Shown here piece after piece: positions 1 to 7,318 of a stretch of 13,764 bases of DNA. The DNA is from an uncultured Erysipelotrichaceae bacterium (GTDB lineage Bacteria > Bacillota_I > Bacilli_A > RF39 > UBA660): NCBI GenBank assembly GCA_902795675.1, contig CADBLZ010000030.1:1-13764 (forward strand), read 5' to 3'. Each line of letters starts with the position of its first letter. Position 1 is the first letter of the stretch. The translations under genes were made by a program, and so were the position numbers. The notes under the pieces were generated by a model. It was not told the origin of the DNA, did no database searches, and saw only the letters and a program-made list of their open reading frames with translations.

Positions 1-1641
1 ATATCTATTAACAATTATTGGATTAGCATAATATTTAATTGCATATGGATAAGATGCAAAGTCTCCTCCATTATCTTCTGATACAATAAATACCTTATTA
101 ACACCTTCACCTATCTTGCTTATTATTAACTTACCATCTTCTTCATATTTAGAAACATAATTATTTCTTAATGCTGGTCTTAAATAATTAACAATCATTT
201 TAGGACTTTGAATAATTATCATTAAAATAACTAAACTTATTAACATTATATTCTTCTTATTATTAATAATATATTTAAATACTAAACCAATTATAAATGA
301 GCTATACATAATAACAAATGAACTCATATATCGATCAAATGATGCAACTTCAAGAGCTTCCTCTTTACTAAATAAGAACATATAACTAAGATTCATAACT
401 ATTATGTAACCAATGCATCCAAGAATCATTGTTAAGTAGATTAATAATAATTCTTTTTTCTTTATAACACCTATCTTATAGATAATAAATAAAACTACTA
501 TTAATAAGATAAATAAAACTATAAAATTAAGTGGTATATAAGAATTAGATATATTCTCTTTATATAACTTCTTAAAGAAATTAGTACTAGCTACATATCT
601 ATAATCACTATCATCTTTTTCTTTATATATACTACTTACTTCACTAACACTTATATTACTTATATCAAACTGTTTCTCTAACTCAAAATGACTTATATAA
701 GAACTCCATGATTTATAACCGATCAAAGGAACTACTATTAATAGAATAATAAATAGTATTATATCTTTAATATTAACATGTACTTTCTTATATATAAGAT
801 TAATAACATAATAGAATAAAATCATTAAATAGAAGCAAATAGCTATTTGTTTAATAAGTATTAAAAATAATAAACTAATAGATAAGAAAACTATTGTCTT
901 TATACTTTTTAAATCTTCATTATTAAATATATCTAACAATAAATAACCTATTACTAAACTCATTACATAATCTATATATATTGAATTAATAACATGATGT
1001 TTATCTATAAACAAAATACTTAAAAATAATATTATAGGTAGAATAATACTACTAATAATTGTTTTCTTTTTATCTGTTTTAAGATTATCAATGATTGGTA
1101 AGAATAAAGAAATACCTAGTAAATGAATTGAAGATATAGCCATACTTTCTTTAAATTTACCAGCTACTAATAAACATAATAATTCAAATAATTGAATCAT
1201 TGGTGGATAATCTTTATGAAATAATAAAGTACTGTTATTAACTGTATAGAAATCATCTAATCTTAACATTTCTTTTAACATAACGCCCCAATGTGATCTT
1301 TCATCCCACATTGTTAGTTTTCGTTTAAAATCAAAAATAAAGATCATAAAGAAAACAATTATAAAAGCATAGAAAGCATTACTAAAATAATTATCTTTAT
1401 ATTCTTTTAATTTATTACTATTTTTAAAATTAATTACAATAAATAATATTGGTAACAAAGAAAGACAAAGATTAATATATAAACCTATCTTAAAAGATTT
1501 AAATAATAAACCTGTTATATACATAATAATTGTACTTATAAATAAACTTATTGGTAATGTCTTACCAAAGCTCTTCTTAAATAGATATACATAAGTACCA
1601 TTTATTAATAAGATAAATAACAAAACAAAAAGAAAAGTCAT
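1..1641 (-). CDS. Multi-spanning membrane protein, GT-C / GT39-like glycosyltransferase (3' end cut by window)
   Basis: The ATG at 1641-1639 opens a frame with no stop down to base 1: 547 residues are visible and the C-terminus is missing. The product is very hydrophobic. About four membrane segments lie in residues 1-107, followed by a W-D-E-R-S-H-W-G motif at 112-119 and many further helices. Established knowledge: GT-C enzymes (ArnT/PMT-like, GT39 relatives) use a lipid-phosphate-linked sugar and carry an acidic Asp/Glu pair in an outer loop; D113-E114 fits that role, although in classical GT39 proteins the pair follows the first helix rather than the fourth. The start overlaps the GT2 stop by one base (TAATG) and has an AAGGAG ribosome binding site 8 nt upstream, inside the GT2 gene, so translation is coupled. 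Inference: it transfers the sugar that GT2 loads onto a lipid carrier to a wall polymer or surface protein. Acceptor and sugar are unknown. A non-enzymatic membrane protein is possible. Confidence 0.62.
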   Translation of the reverse strand, partial: MTFLFVLLFILLINGTYVYLFKKSFGKTLPISLFISTIIMYITGLLFKSFKIGLYINLCLSLLPILFIVINFKNSNKLKEYKDNYFSNAFYAFIIVFFMIFIFDFKRKLTMWDERSHWGVMLKEMLRLDDFYTVNNSTLLFHKDYPPMIQLFELLCLLVAGKFKESMAISSIHLLGISLFLPIIDNLKTDKKKTIISSIILPIILFLSILFIDKHHVINSIYIDYVMSLVIGYLLLDIFNNEDLKSIKTIVFLSISLLFLILIKQIAICFYLMILFYYVINLIYKKVHVNIKDIILFIILLIVVPLIGYKSWSSYISHFELEKQFDISNISVSEVSSIYKEKDDSDYRYVASTNFFKKLYKENISNSYIPLNFIVLFILLIVVLFIIYKIGVIKKKELLLIYLTMILGCIGYIIVMNLSYMFLFSKEEALEVASFDRYMSSFVIMYSSFIIGLVFKYIINNKKNIMLISLVILMIIIQSPKMIVNYLRPALRNNYVSKYEEDGKLIISKIGEGVNKVFIVSEDNGGDFASYPYAIKYYANPIIVNRY

Positions 1642-2579
1642 TATTTAGACTCCTTTTTCTTTAAATTTATCAAATACAATTCATATAATTGACGATGTTT
1701 ATTAACCATTACTTCTAAAATAACACCAATACTAAATAACATTAATGCTGTAATAAGCGCAAAACAACTAACCATAAGTGTTGGATATTTTGGTACTAAA
1801 CCAGTTCTAAAGTATTCCATCGCAACTGGAAATGCAAGTACTAAACCAAACACACCAATTATAAAAGATATAATTGAAAAATAGCGCATTGGTTTATACT
1901 CTCTAAATAGTTTTCTAATTGTATTTAAAACTCTAATTCCATCACTAAAAGTATTAAGTTTAGATCTAGATCCACCTGGTCTATTACGATATTCAACTGG
2001 CATTTCTACAATTTTAAAATTCTTATCTAAAGCATGAATAGTCATCTCTGTTTCAATTTCAAAACCTTTAGATAATACTGGGAACCCTTTTACAAAGTCA
2101 TAAGAAAATGCACGATAACCTGTCATGATATCTCTTATCTTTGCTTTAAAAATAACGTTAATTAAAAATCTTACGAATCTATTTCCGCTATTATGAAATA
2201 GTCTTCTATTTTCTTTAAAGTATGTTGAAGACAGTCTATCACCAATAACCATATCAGCTCTACCTTCTAGTACTTCATCACACATCTTTCTTGCATTATC
2301 AGATGGATATGTATCATCTCCATCAACCATTAAGTAGCAATCTGCATCAATATCCCTAAACATTGTACGAACAACATTACCTTTACCTTGTCTTTGTTCA
2401 TAACGAATAATAGCACCAGCTTTTTTAGCAATTACATCGGTATTATCAGTTGAGTTATTATCATAGACATAAATATCAGCTTCAGGTAATGCCTTTTTAT
2501 AATCTTTTACAACTTTAGAAATTGTTTTTGATTCATTGTAGCAAGGTATAAGTACAGCGATTTTTTTCTTAGTTCCCAT
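1641..2579 (-). CDS. GT2-family polyprenyl-phosphate sugar synthase (DPM1/GtrB-like)
   Basis: The 312-residue product has an N-terminal GT-A catalytic domain: I-P-C-Y-N-E at 11-16, D-N-N-S-T-D at 40-45, the metal-binding D-G-D-D-T-Y-P at 86-92, M-T-G-Y-R-A-F at 152-158 and G-S-R-S-K-L at 203-208. Two C-terminal membrane helices follow, at about 233-255 and 264-291. This is the standard layout of enzymes that move a sugar from a nucleotide donor to polyprenyl (dolichyl/undecaprenyl) phosphate at the inner face of the membrane. I chose the ATG at 2579 over the in-frame GTG at 2588. The GTG lies inside the ribosome binding site AAGGAAGTGA, which sits 5 nt before the ATG. It is first in an operon with the membrane GT-C-like gene, with its own promoter at 2601-2628. 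The sugar is not predictable from sequence; glucose, mannose or GlcNAc-type donors are all seen in this family. Confidence 0.88.
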   Translation of the reverse strand: MGTKKKIAVLIPCYNESKTISKVVKDYKKALPEADIYVYDNNSTDNTDVIAKKAGAIIRYEQRQGKGNVVRTMFRDIDADCYLMVDGDDTYPSDNARKMCDEVLEGRADMVIGDRLSSTYFKENRRLFHNSGNRFVRFLINVIFKAKIRDIMTGYRAFSYDFVKGFPVLSKGFEIETEMTIHALDKNFKIVEMPVEYRNRPGGSRSKLNTFSDGIRVLNTIRKLFREYKPMRYFSIISFIIGVFGLVLAFPVAMEYFRTGLVPKYPTLMVSCFALITALMLFSIGVILEVMVNKHRQLYELYLINLKKKESK

Positions 2580-2600
2580 AGTAATCACTTCCTTAAATGT

Positions 2601-2628
2601 ATTATAGCATAGTAAGATTTTATTACAA
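2601..2628 (-). promoter_or_regulatory. Sigma-A-type promoter of the GT2/GT-C operon
   Basis: On the minus strand, TTGTAA (2628-2623) is separated by 16 nt from TATAAT (2606-2601). A TGC directly precedes the -10 box, giving an extended -10. It lies between the upstream kinase-like gene's terminator and the GT2 ribosome binding site. The expected transcript start leaves a short leader of about 15-20 nt. Confidence 0.72.
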
Positions 2629-2629
2629 A

Positions 2630-2657
2630 TAAAAAAAGTTAGAACCTATTTCTAACT
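2630..2657 (-). terminator. Intrinsic terminator of the kinase-like gene
   Basis: An 8-bp stem (AGTTAGAA with TTCTAACT) and a 5-nt loop are followed on the minus strand by seven T residues. The hairpin encodes the last residues of the kinase-like protein, and its TAA stop (2641-2639) sits in the 3' arm. Confidence 0.85.
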
Positions 2658-3352
2658 CTTTTTGTACCAAACTCATAGATCGTATCACTACCATGATATA
2701 AATCTCTTAACAAAATCGGTAACTCGCTTTTTAAATCTTTATTATATAAAAGAGGATCAGTCATAGCATATTTAAGCTGGTATCCATAACCACTCTCTCT
2801 AGCACAACGATATATATAAGATCTTATATATTCTAAAATAGCTTCCTTATTTTGTTTTAAGACCATGCGATATGGTAAAAAGGGAACTCTATAGAATTTA
2901 TCTGGATCTATAATAACTGCTCCATGTTCATTAAAAATGATATTATATCCATTTGTATCAAATAAACATATTTTTAATTTAGATAACTTCTCAGCTAATC
3001 TTTCTAATTCATAACTACACTCATATAAATAATTCAAATCAGCATATAAAAGATTTAATATATTTCTTCTATCAAAAGGAACCATATCCATTGTATATGC
3101 ATCTAAATCAGAATACATAAAATTAGGATAATAATAAAAATAATAATCTCTAAGTTTAACAAAAGATTTGTCATTAACATCTTTAAGTATATTAAACATC
3201 CCTTTAGTTAAATGACTACGAGGATTAACATCCCACTTATATACCTTTAATAATAAATTATTTGGGTCACGATAAACATTAGCACATGTTCCGTTATCAA
3301 ATTCACCAAAACCAGTATCGACTAGTTCTTCACCATACTTATTATACAGCAC
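2639..3352 (-). CDS. Small protein-kinase-fold protein (APH/RIO-like), function unknown
   Basis: A 237-residue soluble protein. Visible kinase-fold hallmarks are a G-T-C-A-N-V-Y strand/loop followed by L-L-L-K-V-Y (K36, candidate ATP-binding lysine), a D-M-V-P-F hinge-like stretch at about 89-93, a catalytic-loop-like F-D-T-N-G-Y-N with D132 and N137 five residues apart as in HRDxxxxN, and I-I-D-P-D with D149/D151 in the DFG position. The protein is short for an aminoglycoside phosphotransferase or Ser/Thr kinase (usually 260 or more residues), and the HRD histidine is absent. The start is GTG at 3352, with AAGGGTGATTAGA immediately upstream; a second in-frame GTG at 3361 lies inside that ribosome binding site. 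It is monocistronic, with its own terminator. The substrate cannot be inferred. It could be an active small-molecule or protein kinase, or a pseudokinase. Confidence 0.65.
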   Translation of the reverse strand: MLYNKYGEELVDTGFGEFDNGTCANVYRDPNNLLLKVYKWDVNPRSHLTKGMFNILKDVNDKSFVKLRDYYFYYYPNFMYSDLDAYTMDMVPFDRRNILNLLYADLNYLYECSYELERLAEKLSKLKICLFDTNGYNIIFNEHGAVIIDPDKFYRVPFLPYRMVLKQNKEAILEYIRSYIYRCARESGYGYQLKYAMTDPLLYNKDLKSELPILLRDLYHGSDTIYEFGTKRVRNRF

Positions 3353-3410
3353 TCTAATCACCCTTCATGAATATCAATATAATAATACTATTTCCGTAAA
3401 ATACAAAATT

Positions 3411-3443
3411 AAACTAAAATAAAAAGAGCTTAAATTAAGCTCT
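3411..3443 (-). terminator. Intrinsic terminator of rpmG-efp
   Basis: A near-perfect inverted repeat, AGAGCTTAA / TTAAGCTCT (3425-3443), has a single central base (in practice a shorter stem with an A/T loop). It is followed on the minus strand by TTTTTATTTT. The efp stop codon TAA (3437-3435) lies at the centre of the hairpin. Confidence 0.85.
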
Positions 3444-4001
3444 ACTTGAATATTTACCATCTTCTGTAGTAACTAATACTTTTTCACCTTGTGCTATGAA
3501 TAATGGAACTTTAATAACTAAACCATTATCTAATGTAGCATCTTTTTGAGCATTATTAGTAGTATTACCTTTAACTGCTTCAGTAGTATCAGTAACTTCA
3601 TATTCGATTTTTTCAGGTAATGTGATACCTAAAATTTCGCCATCATAGAATTGAATATTAACTTCAAGATTTTCTTTTAAGAATTTCTTAACTTCTTCTA
3701 ATTTTTCTTCAGGCACTTCAGTTTGTTCATATGTTTCATTATCCATGAATACATATCCAGTACCACTATTATATAAATAAACCATGGCTTTTTTATCTAC
3801 ATGTGCTTTTTCTACTTTAACAGAACTATTAATAGTTTCTTCTGTAATAGAACCAGTTTTTAAATTACGAAGTTTAACCTTCATAAATGCAGCACCCTTA
3901 CCAGGTTTTACATGTTGGAAACTTTGAACCATACAAAGTTTTCCATCATATATAATAGTCATGCCATTCTTGATATCATTGATATTTACCATACCATTCA
4001 T
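3435..4001 (-). CDS. efp: Translation elongation factor P
   Basis: The 188-residue product is the usual EF-P length, with three beta-barrel domains. The N-terminal KOW-like domain carries the modification loop V-K-P-G-K-G-A-A-F, with K35 at the tip (the lysine modified in other bacteria, K32 in Bacillus subtilis numbering). The middle OB domain follows, then the C-terminal domain ending V-P-L-F-I-A-Q-G-E-K-V-L-V-T-T-E-D-G-K-Y-S-S-R-A, close to the family signature. EF-P binds stalled ribosomes between the P and E sites and promotes peptide bonds at consecutive prolines. The start at 4001 has AGGAGG 8 nt upstream; the in-frame ATG three codons on would be too far away. It lies 22 nt behind rpmG, so the two are co-transcribed, and it ends in an intrinsic terminator overlapping its stop. 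Confidence 0.97.
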   Translation of the reverse strand: MNGMVNINDIKNGMTIIYDGKLCMVQSFQHVKPGKGAAFMKVKLRNLKTGSITEETINSSVKVEKAHVDKKAMVYLYNSGTGYVFMDNETYEQTEVPEEKLEEVKKFLKENLEVNIQFYDGEILGITLPEKIEYEVTDTTEAVKGNTTNNAQKDATLDNGLVIKVPLFIAQGEKVLVTTEDGKYSSRA

Positions 4002-4023
4002 ATAAATTGCCTCCTATTATATA

Positions 4024-4188
4024 TTATTTCTTTTCTTTATGAAGAGTTGCTTTATTACACCATTTACAGAATTTTTTTAATTCTAACTTTTCAGTAGTAT
4101 TTTTCTTATTCTTTTCAGTAACATAGTTTTCATGTTTACATTCAGTACAAACTAGAACGACATTTGGTCTATTTTCATTTTTTGCCAT
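4024..4188 (-). CDS. rpmG: 50S ribosomal protein L33, zinc-binding (C+) form
   Basis: A 54-residue basic protein, M-A-K-N-E-N-R-P-N-V-V-L-V-C at the N-terminus. Two CxxC pairs, C14/C17 and C41/C44, form the zinc ribbon of the C+ L33 type. The family motif K-N-T-T-E-K-L-E-L-K-K-F-C-K-W-C is clear. The ribosome binding site AGGAGGGA lies about 5-6 nt before the ATG, and an extended -10 promoter is at 4217-4244. It is first in an operon with efp, both serving translation. Because this is the zinc-dependent paralogue, a zinc-independent L33 may exist elsewhere in the genome, as in Bacillus; that is inference. Confidence 0.96.
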   Translation of the reverse strand: MAKNENRPNVVLVCTECKHENYVTEKNKKNTTEKLELKKFCKWCNKATLHKEKK

Positions 4189-4216
4189 AGTTATCCCTCC
4201 TTTTAAGTTCCTTAAT

Positions 4217-4244
4217 ATTGTATCATATTATCTTATATTTTCAA
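4217..4244 (-). promoter_or_regulatory. Promoter of rpmG-efp
   Basis: On the minus strand, TTGAAA (4244-4239), a 16-nt spacer and TACAAT (4222-4217), with TGA before the -10 (extended -10). The -35 starts 8 nt after the histidine kinase stop codon. No terminator is visible between the kinase and this promoter, so readthrough from the kinase is possible. Confidence 0.75.
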
Positions 4245-4251
4245 ATCTTTT

Positions 4252-6135
4252 TTATATTTCCGGCGTATTTTTACCACCAATAACAACTTCTGGTACTTCA
4301 TCCCAATTAATTGCACTTGGTGCTTTACTAAATACTTTCTCTAATTTTTCTCTAATTTGATCTTTTGTGAATGGTTTAGAAATATAATCAACAAACCCTT
4401 CTTCACGATATTTATCCTCTGCTCCAGTAACAGCATCAGCTGTTAAGGCAATAACTGGAGTAACGAATCCATCGATACCTTTTAATTCTTTTAAAGCAGT
4501 TTCACCACTCATTACTGGCATCATAATATCCATTAAGATTAAATCATAATAATTAGATTCAATTACTTTACTAATACATTCCTCACCATTACTTGCAGTA
4601 TCGATTGAGAATTTAAAATCAGCTAAAGCTTTCTTTGCTACTTTAATGTTTAAATCATTATCATCAACAATTAAAATACGTTTATTATCAAATGTTGTAT
4701 TAATCTTCTCTGCTTCAGGATTACTAATACTTACAGGTCTAGGTGCACCAATCTTTTGTGGTATTTGACAAACAAAGATTGATCCTTTACCAAAAGTACT
4801 ATTAACATTAATCTTACCACCCATCATTTCAACTAAACTCTTTGTAATAGCAAGACCTAAACCAGTACCTTCAACAGTTGTATTCTTTTCTTCATCTAAT
4901 CTTTCAAACTTATTAAATAGTTTATTAATGTTCTCTGCTTTAATTCCACGACCAGAATCTTCAACAGATATCATTAACATACATGTTCCATTATTATTAA
5001 TACATTTAACATTTAAATTAATATAACCATGTTCTGTATACTTAATAGCATTCGTTAATAAATTATTAACAATTTCCTTCATACGAGCTTTATCACCAAT
5101 TAAAGTATCTGGTATATCACTAGCAATATTAACATTATATTCAATATCCTTATCACCAATTCTAAAACCAGCTATCTTAGCGGCACTAGCAATTTCATTT
5201 TTAAAATCATATGGTTTATTAATAAGTTCTAACTTAGAAGACTCAATTTTACTAATATCTAAGATATTTCCAACAATCTCAAGTAAAGTATTAGATGCAC
5301 TCATTATATCATTAGCATCATCTAAAATAACTTTATCTAAATTATCTTTATGACTAAGAATATCTTCACTTAAACCTACAATTGCATTAAGTGGTGTTCT
5401 TATTTCATGACTCATACTTGATAAGAATTCTGATTTAGCCATATTAGCATTCTCAGCTTGAATCTTAGCAATTTCTAATTCACGAACCATTTTCATATCT
5501 GGATTTTCTATCGTGAAATACATTACTAATAAACTAAATGTCGTACAGAAAGTTTCTGTTATAACTTCTGGATAATACTTTCTTAGTAATAAACCACTAA
5601 CAAAGAATAACAATAACGAAAACATTGGTATTACTTTCTTTAGTTCTTTATTCTTAAATACAAAGTATATTGTACTACATAAAACAATAACAAAATAAGC
5701 AAGTACTATACTAATAGCAGCAAAATATCCTGGACCATCAACATCCAGTATTTCACCATCTAAAATTGTATTTATTGGTAAGAACCATACTAGTAGTATA
5801 GTAAATAAAGTTAAATATAAGAAAAAATATTTTAAAAAGCTATATTGATTTTCTTTTAGTTTTAAAAGAATTACACAGTATAAAGTAAAAAATAAACCTA
5901 TAACAACAAGAGCTGTTAAATGTAACTTTTGAACGATTTGAATAACAGTTAGATTGAAACCTAATTGTGAAATCAAATATCCAAAGAATCCACAAAGAGA
6001 GAAAACTAAATTAACAAGTATTAGAACTGTGTATGTTTTAGTTTCTGGGTTATTGTCCCTATTCTTTATAAAAAATAGAATAACTAAAAATAAAGAAATA
6101 ATTAATGCAGACCCAGGTAACCATAATCCGCTCAC
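4252..6135 (-). CDS. Membrane hybrid sensor histidine kinase (7TM - HisKA - HATPase - receiver)
   Basis: The 627-residue product has seven hydrophobic segments in residues 5-210, of the HisKA_7TM type. A linker leads to the dimerisation domain M-S-H-E-I-R-T-P-L-N-A with phospho-acceptor H243. The ATPase domain has its N box (N357/N358/N362), D-S-G-R-G (D393) and G-T-G-L-G-L (423-428). A C-terminal receiver follows, with acidic pair D491/D492, phospho-acceptor D536 in L-M-D-I-M-M-P, T565 and K588. All catalytic residues are present, so it should autophosphorylate and pass phosphate to its own receiver. There is no Hpt or DNA-binding domain nearby, so the output partner is elsewhere. I chose GTG at 6135: it has GGTGG six bases upstream and lies about 22 nt after the predicted transcript start. 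The in-frame TTG at 6192 and ATG at 6165 have no ribosome binding site and overlap the promoter boxes. The ligand is unknown. Confidence 0.9.
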   Translation of the reverse strand: MSGLWLPGSALIISLFLVILFFIKNRDNNPETKTYTVLILVNLVFSLCGFFGYLISQLGFNLTVIQIVQKLHLTALVVIGLFFTLYCVILLKLKENQYSFLKYFFLYLTLFTILLVWFLPINTILDGEILDVDGPGYFAAISIVLAYFVIVLCSTIYFVFKNKELKKVIPMFSLLLFFVSGLLLRKYYPEVITETFCTTFSLLVMYFTIENPDMKMVRELEIAKIQAENANMAKSEFLSSMSHEIRTPLNAIVGLSEDILSHKDNLDKVILDDANDIMSASNTLLEIVGNILDISKIESSKLELINKPYDFKNEIASAAKIAGFRIGDKDIEYNVNIASDIPDTLIGDKARMKEIVNNLLTNAIKYTEHGYINLNVKCINNNGTCMLMISVEDSGRGIKAENINKLFNKFERLDEEKNTTVEGTGLGLAITKSLVEMMGGKINVNSTFGKGSIFVCQIPQKIGAPRPVSISNPEAEKINTTFDNKRILIVDDNDLNIKVAKKALADFKFSIDTASNGEECISKVIESNYYDLILMDIMMPVMSGETALKELKGIDGFVTPVIALTADAVTGAEDKYREEGFVDYISKPFTKDQIREKLEKVFSKAPSAINWDEVPEVVIGGKNTPEI

Positions 6136-6163
6136 TTCTAACCACCACTCTATCCTAGTATTC

Positions 6164-6192
6164 ATTATACTATTTTTTCTATTTCTATTCAA
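6164..6192 (-). promoter_or_regulatory. Consensus-like promoter of the histidine kinase
   Basis: On the minus strand, TTGAAT (6192-6187), a 17-nt spacer and TATAAT (6169-6164). The -35 begins in the T-rich tail of the preceding terminator. The predicted transcript start, near 6157, falls downstream of the in-frame TTG (6192) and ATG (6165), which supports the GTG at 6135 as the real start. Confidence 0.78.
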
Positions 6193-6236
6193 TTAAAAAA
6201 GGAACTAAAAAAGGCCCTATTTAGTTCTTTTTAATT
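6191..6236 (-). terminator. Intrinsic terminator of the PlsC-like gene, nearly symmetrical
   Basis: The core stem GAACTAAA / TTTAGTTC (6202-6209 with 6220-6227) has a 10-nt GC-containing loop. Flanking A-runs and T-runs can extend the pairing to AATT at both ends. Six T residues follow on the minus strand. The TAG stop (6219-6217) of the acyltransferase gene is in the loop. Confidence 0.85.
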
Positions 6237-7233
6237 CCTTACTTTTCTCTTCAAAGAACATTTCTTTTTCTTGTTCTTTTCTTTGTTTTTCTTCTTTATA
6301 TTTTAATATTTCTTTTATAATACAAGCACTATTAGTTGATACCTTAACACCACTTAAACTATCCATAACCTCATCTGGAGATGGTATTTTACCGTGATAT
6401 CTTGAAGATATAATAGCTTGTTCATCATAATCATTACTAGAATCCTTCATTATTTCATATAAGAACTCATTACTAGATTCTACTTCACTTCTTTTATAAA
6501 CACCTTTAGCTTCAATTAATTCCCATCTTAAAGATGCAAGTGTATCTCTAAGTTCTAATGTTTTTTCTTTCTTTTCATCAAGTGAAATACCTTCAAAAGA
6601 AATATTCTTACCAACTATTGCTTTATAATCTTTACCTTCATGATCTAGTGCTATTGGAATAATATCAGCACCAGTTCTAATCGCCATTTCAACTGTACCA
6701 GTATATAACTCTCCAACAACTTTATTTTCATGAATGTTCCAAGCGCCTTCTGGATAAATCCAAAGTACGCCACCTTGATTTAAGAAACGAACACAACCTT
6801 CTAAACAATTATGTCTATCTTCTTTATATTGTCTATCTGTATCAACTGCTATATAACCTTGACCACCAAAGAATATCATTGAATCATTACGATATCCTTC
6901 ACCAGGATCTCCCCAAACAACATAAGCATCTTCACCAATAGCAAGTGAAAGTGTCTCTAAATCATATCGACCAATATGTGTACATGCATATATTTTTGGT
7001 CTATCCGTTTTGACTCTATCATCTCTTACCTTTTCATAAGAAATACCTTCAAGTTTTAATTCAGCTTTTAGTATGGCTTGAAAAAGTCCATGAATTTTTC
7101 TTCTTAAGCCAATATTTTTATAAGGAACATTATGCTTAATATTATAATCTCTTTCCCTACGATAATATTCAGATAGTTTAGAAATACTTAATTTTCGCTT
7201 TTGAAAAAAATTTAACTTCTTAAACTCTTCCAT
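6217..7233 (-). CDS. PlsC-like lysophospholipid acyltransferase family protein
   Basis: The 338-residue product has acyltransferase motif I H-I-G-R-Y-D (H86-x4-D91, the catalytic HX4D), a G-G-Q-G-Y-I-A-V-D-T-D stretch in the motif II region, and motif III Y-P-E-G (160-163), used for glycerol-phosphate binding in the family. V-P-I-A/I-P-I-A-L follows at about 192-196. The family acylates lysophosphatidic acid or related acceptors at the membrane face. No membrane helix is obvious. Beyond the catalytic domain (after about residue 245) is a long extra region ending in a Lys/Glu-rich predicted coiled coil (about 308-338), unusual for a plain PlsC of about 200-250 residues. I chose ATG at 7233 (GAGGG about 7 nt upstream) over the TTG two codons earlier. 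It is monocistronic with its own promoter and terminator. The exact acceptor is not certain. Confidence 0.82.
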   Translation of the reverse strand: MEEFKKLNFFQKRKLSISKLSEYYRRERDYNIKHNVPYKNIGLRRKIHGLFQAILKAELKLEGISYEKVRDDRVKTDRPKIYACTHIGRYDLETLSLAIGEDAYVVWGDPGEGYRNDSMIFFGGQGYIAVDTDRQYKEDRHNCLEGCVRFLNQGGVLWIYPEGAWNIHENKVVGELYTGTVEMAIRTGADIIPIALDHEGKDYKAIVGKNISFEGISLDEKKEKTLELRDTLASLRWELIEAKGVYKRSEVESSNEFLYEIMKDSSNDYDEQAIISSRYHGKIPSPDEVMDSLSGVKVSTNSACIIKEILKYKEEKQRKEQEKEMFFEEKSKELKRTK

Positions 7234-7256
7234 AACCAAACCCTCTTCATGTTACA

Positions 7257-7285
7257 AGTATAGCATTCATCCCTATTTTCGGCAA
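7257..7285 (-). promoter_or_regulatory. Promoter of the PlsC-like acyltransferase gene
   Basis: On the minus strand, TTGCCG (7285-7280), a 17-nt spacer and TATACT (7262-7257), with TGC before the -10 (extended -10). It sits just after the nfo terminator and leaves a leader of about 15-20 nt before the GAGGG ribosome binding site. Confidence 0.72.
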
Positions 7286-7290
7286 ATTTA

Positions 7291-7318
7291 CCTCAAAAAA
7301 AGCACAATTAATTGTGCT
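7291..7318 (-). terminator. Intrinsic terminator of nfo
   Basis: A perfect 18-nt palindrome, AGCACAATTAATTGTGCT (7301-7318), is followed on the minus strand by a run of T residues. The nfo stop codon TAA (7310-7308) is at its exact centre. Confidence 0.87.

Noticed and set aside
3353..3424. Possible promoter of the kinase-like gene (several TATTAT/TATATT-like boxes and a TTGTAT)
   Set aside because: No pair of boxes had acceptable spacing. A promoter is likely here because a terminator precedes it, but I cannot place it.
3912..4097. Plus-strand reading frame of about 61 codons over the efp start and rpmG end
   Set aside because: It lies antisense to two clear translation genes, has no family resemblance and no ribosome binding site I can support.
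5954..6196. Plus-strand reading frame of about 80 codons over the kinase N-terminal region
   Set aside because: It is antisense to membrane-helix codons, and hydrophobic coding DNA often leaves such open frames.
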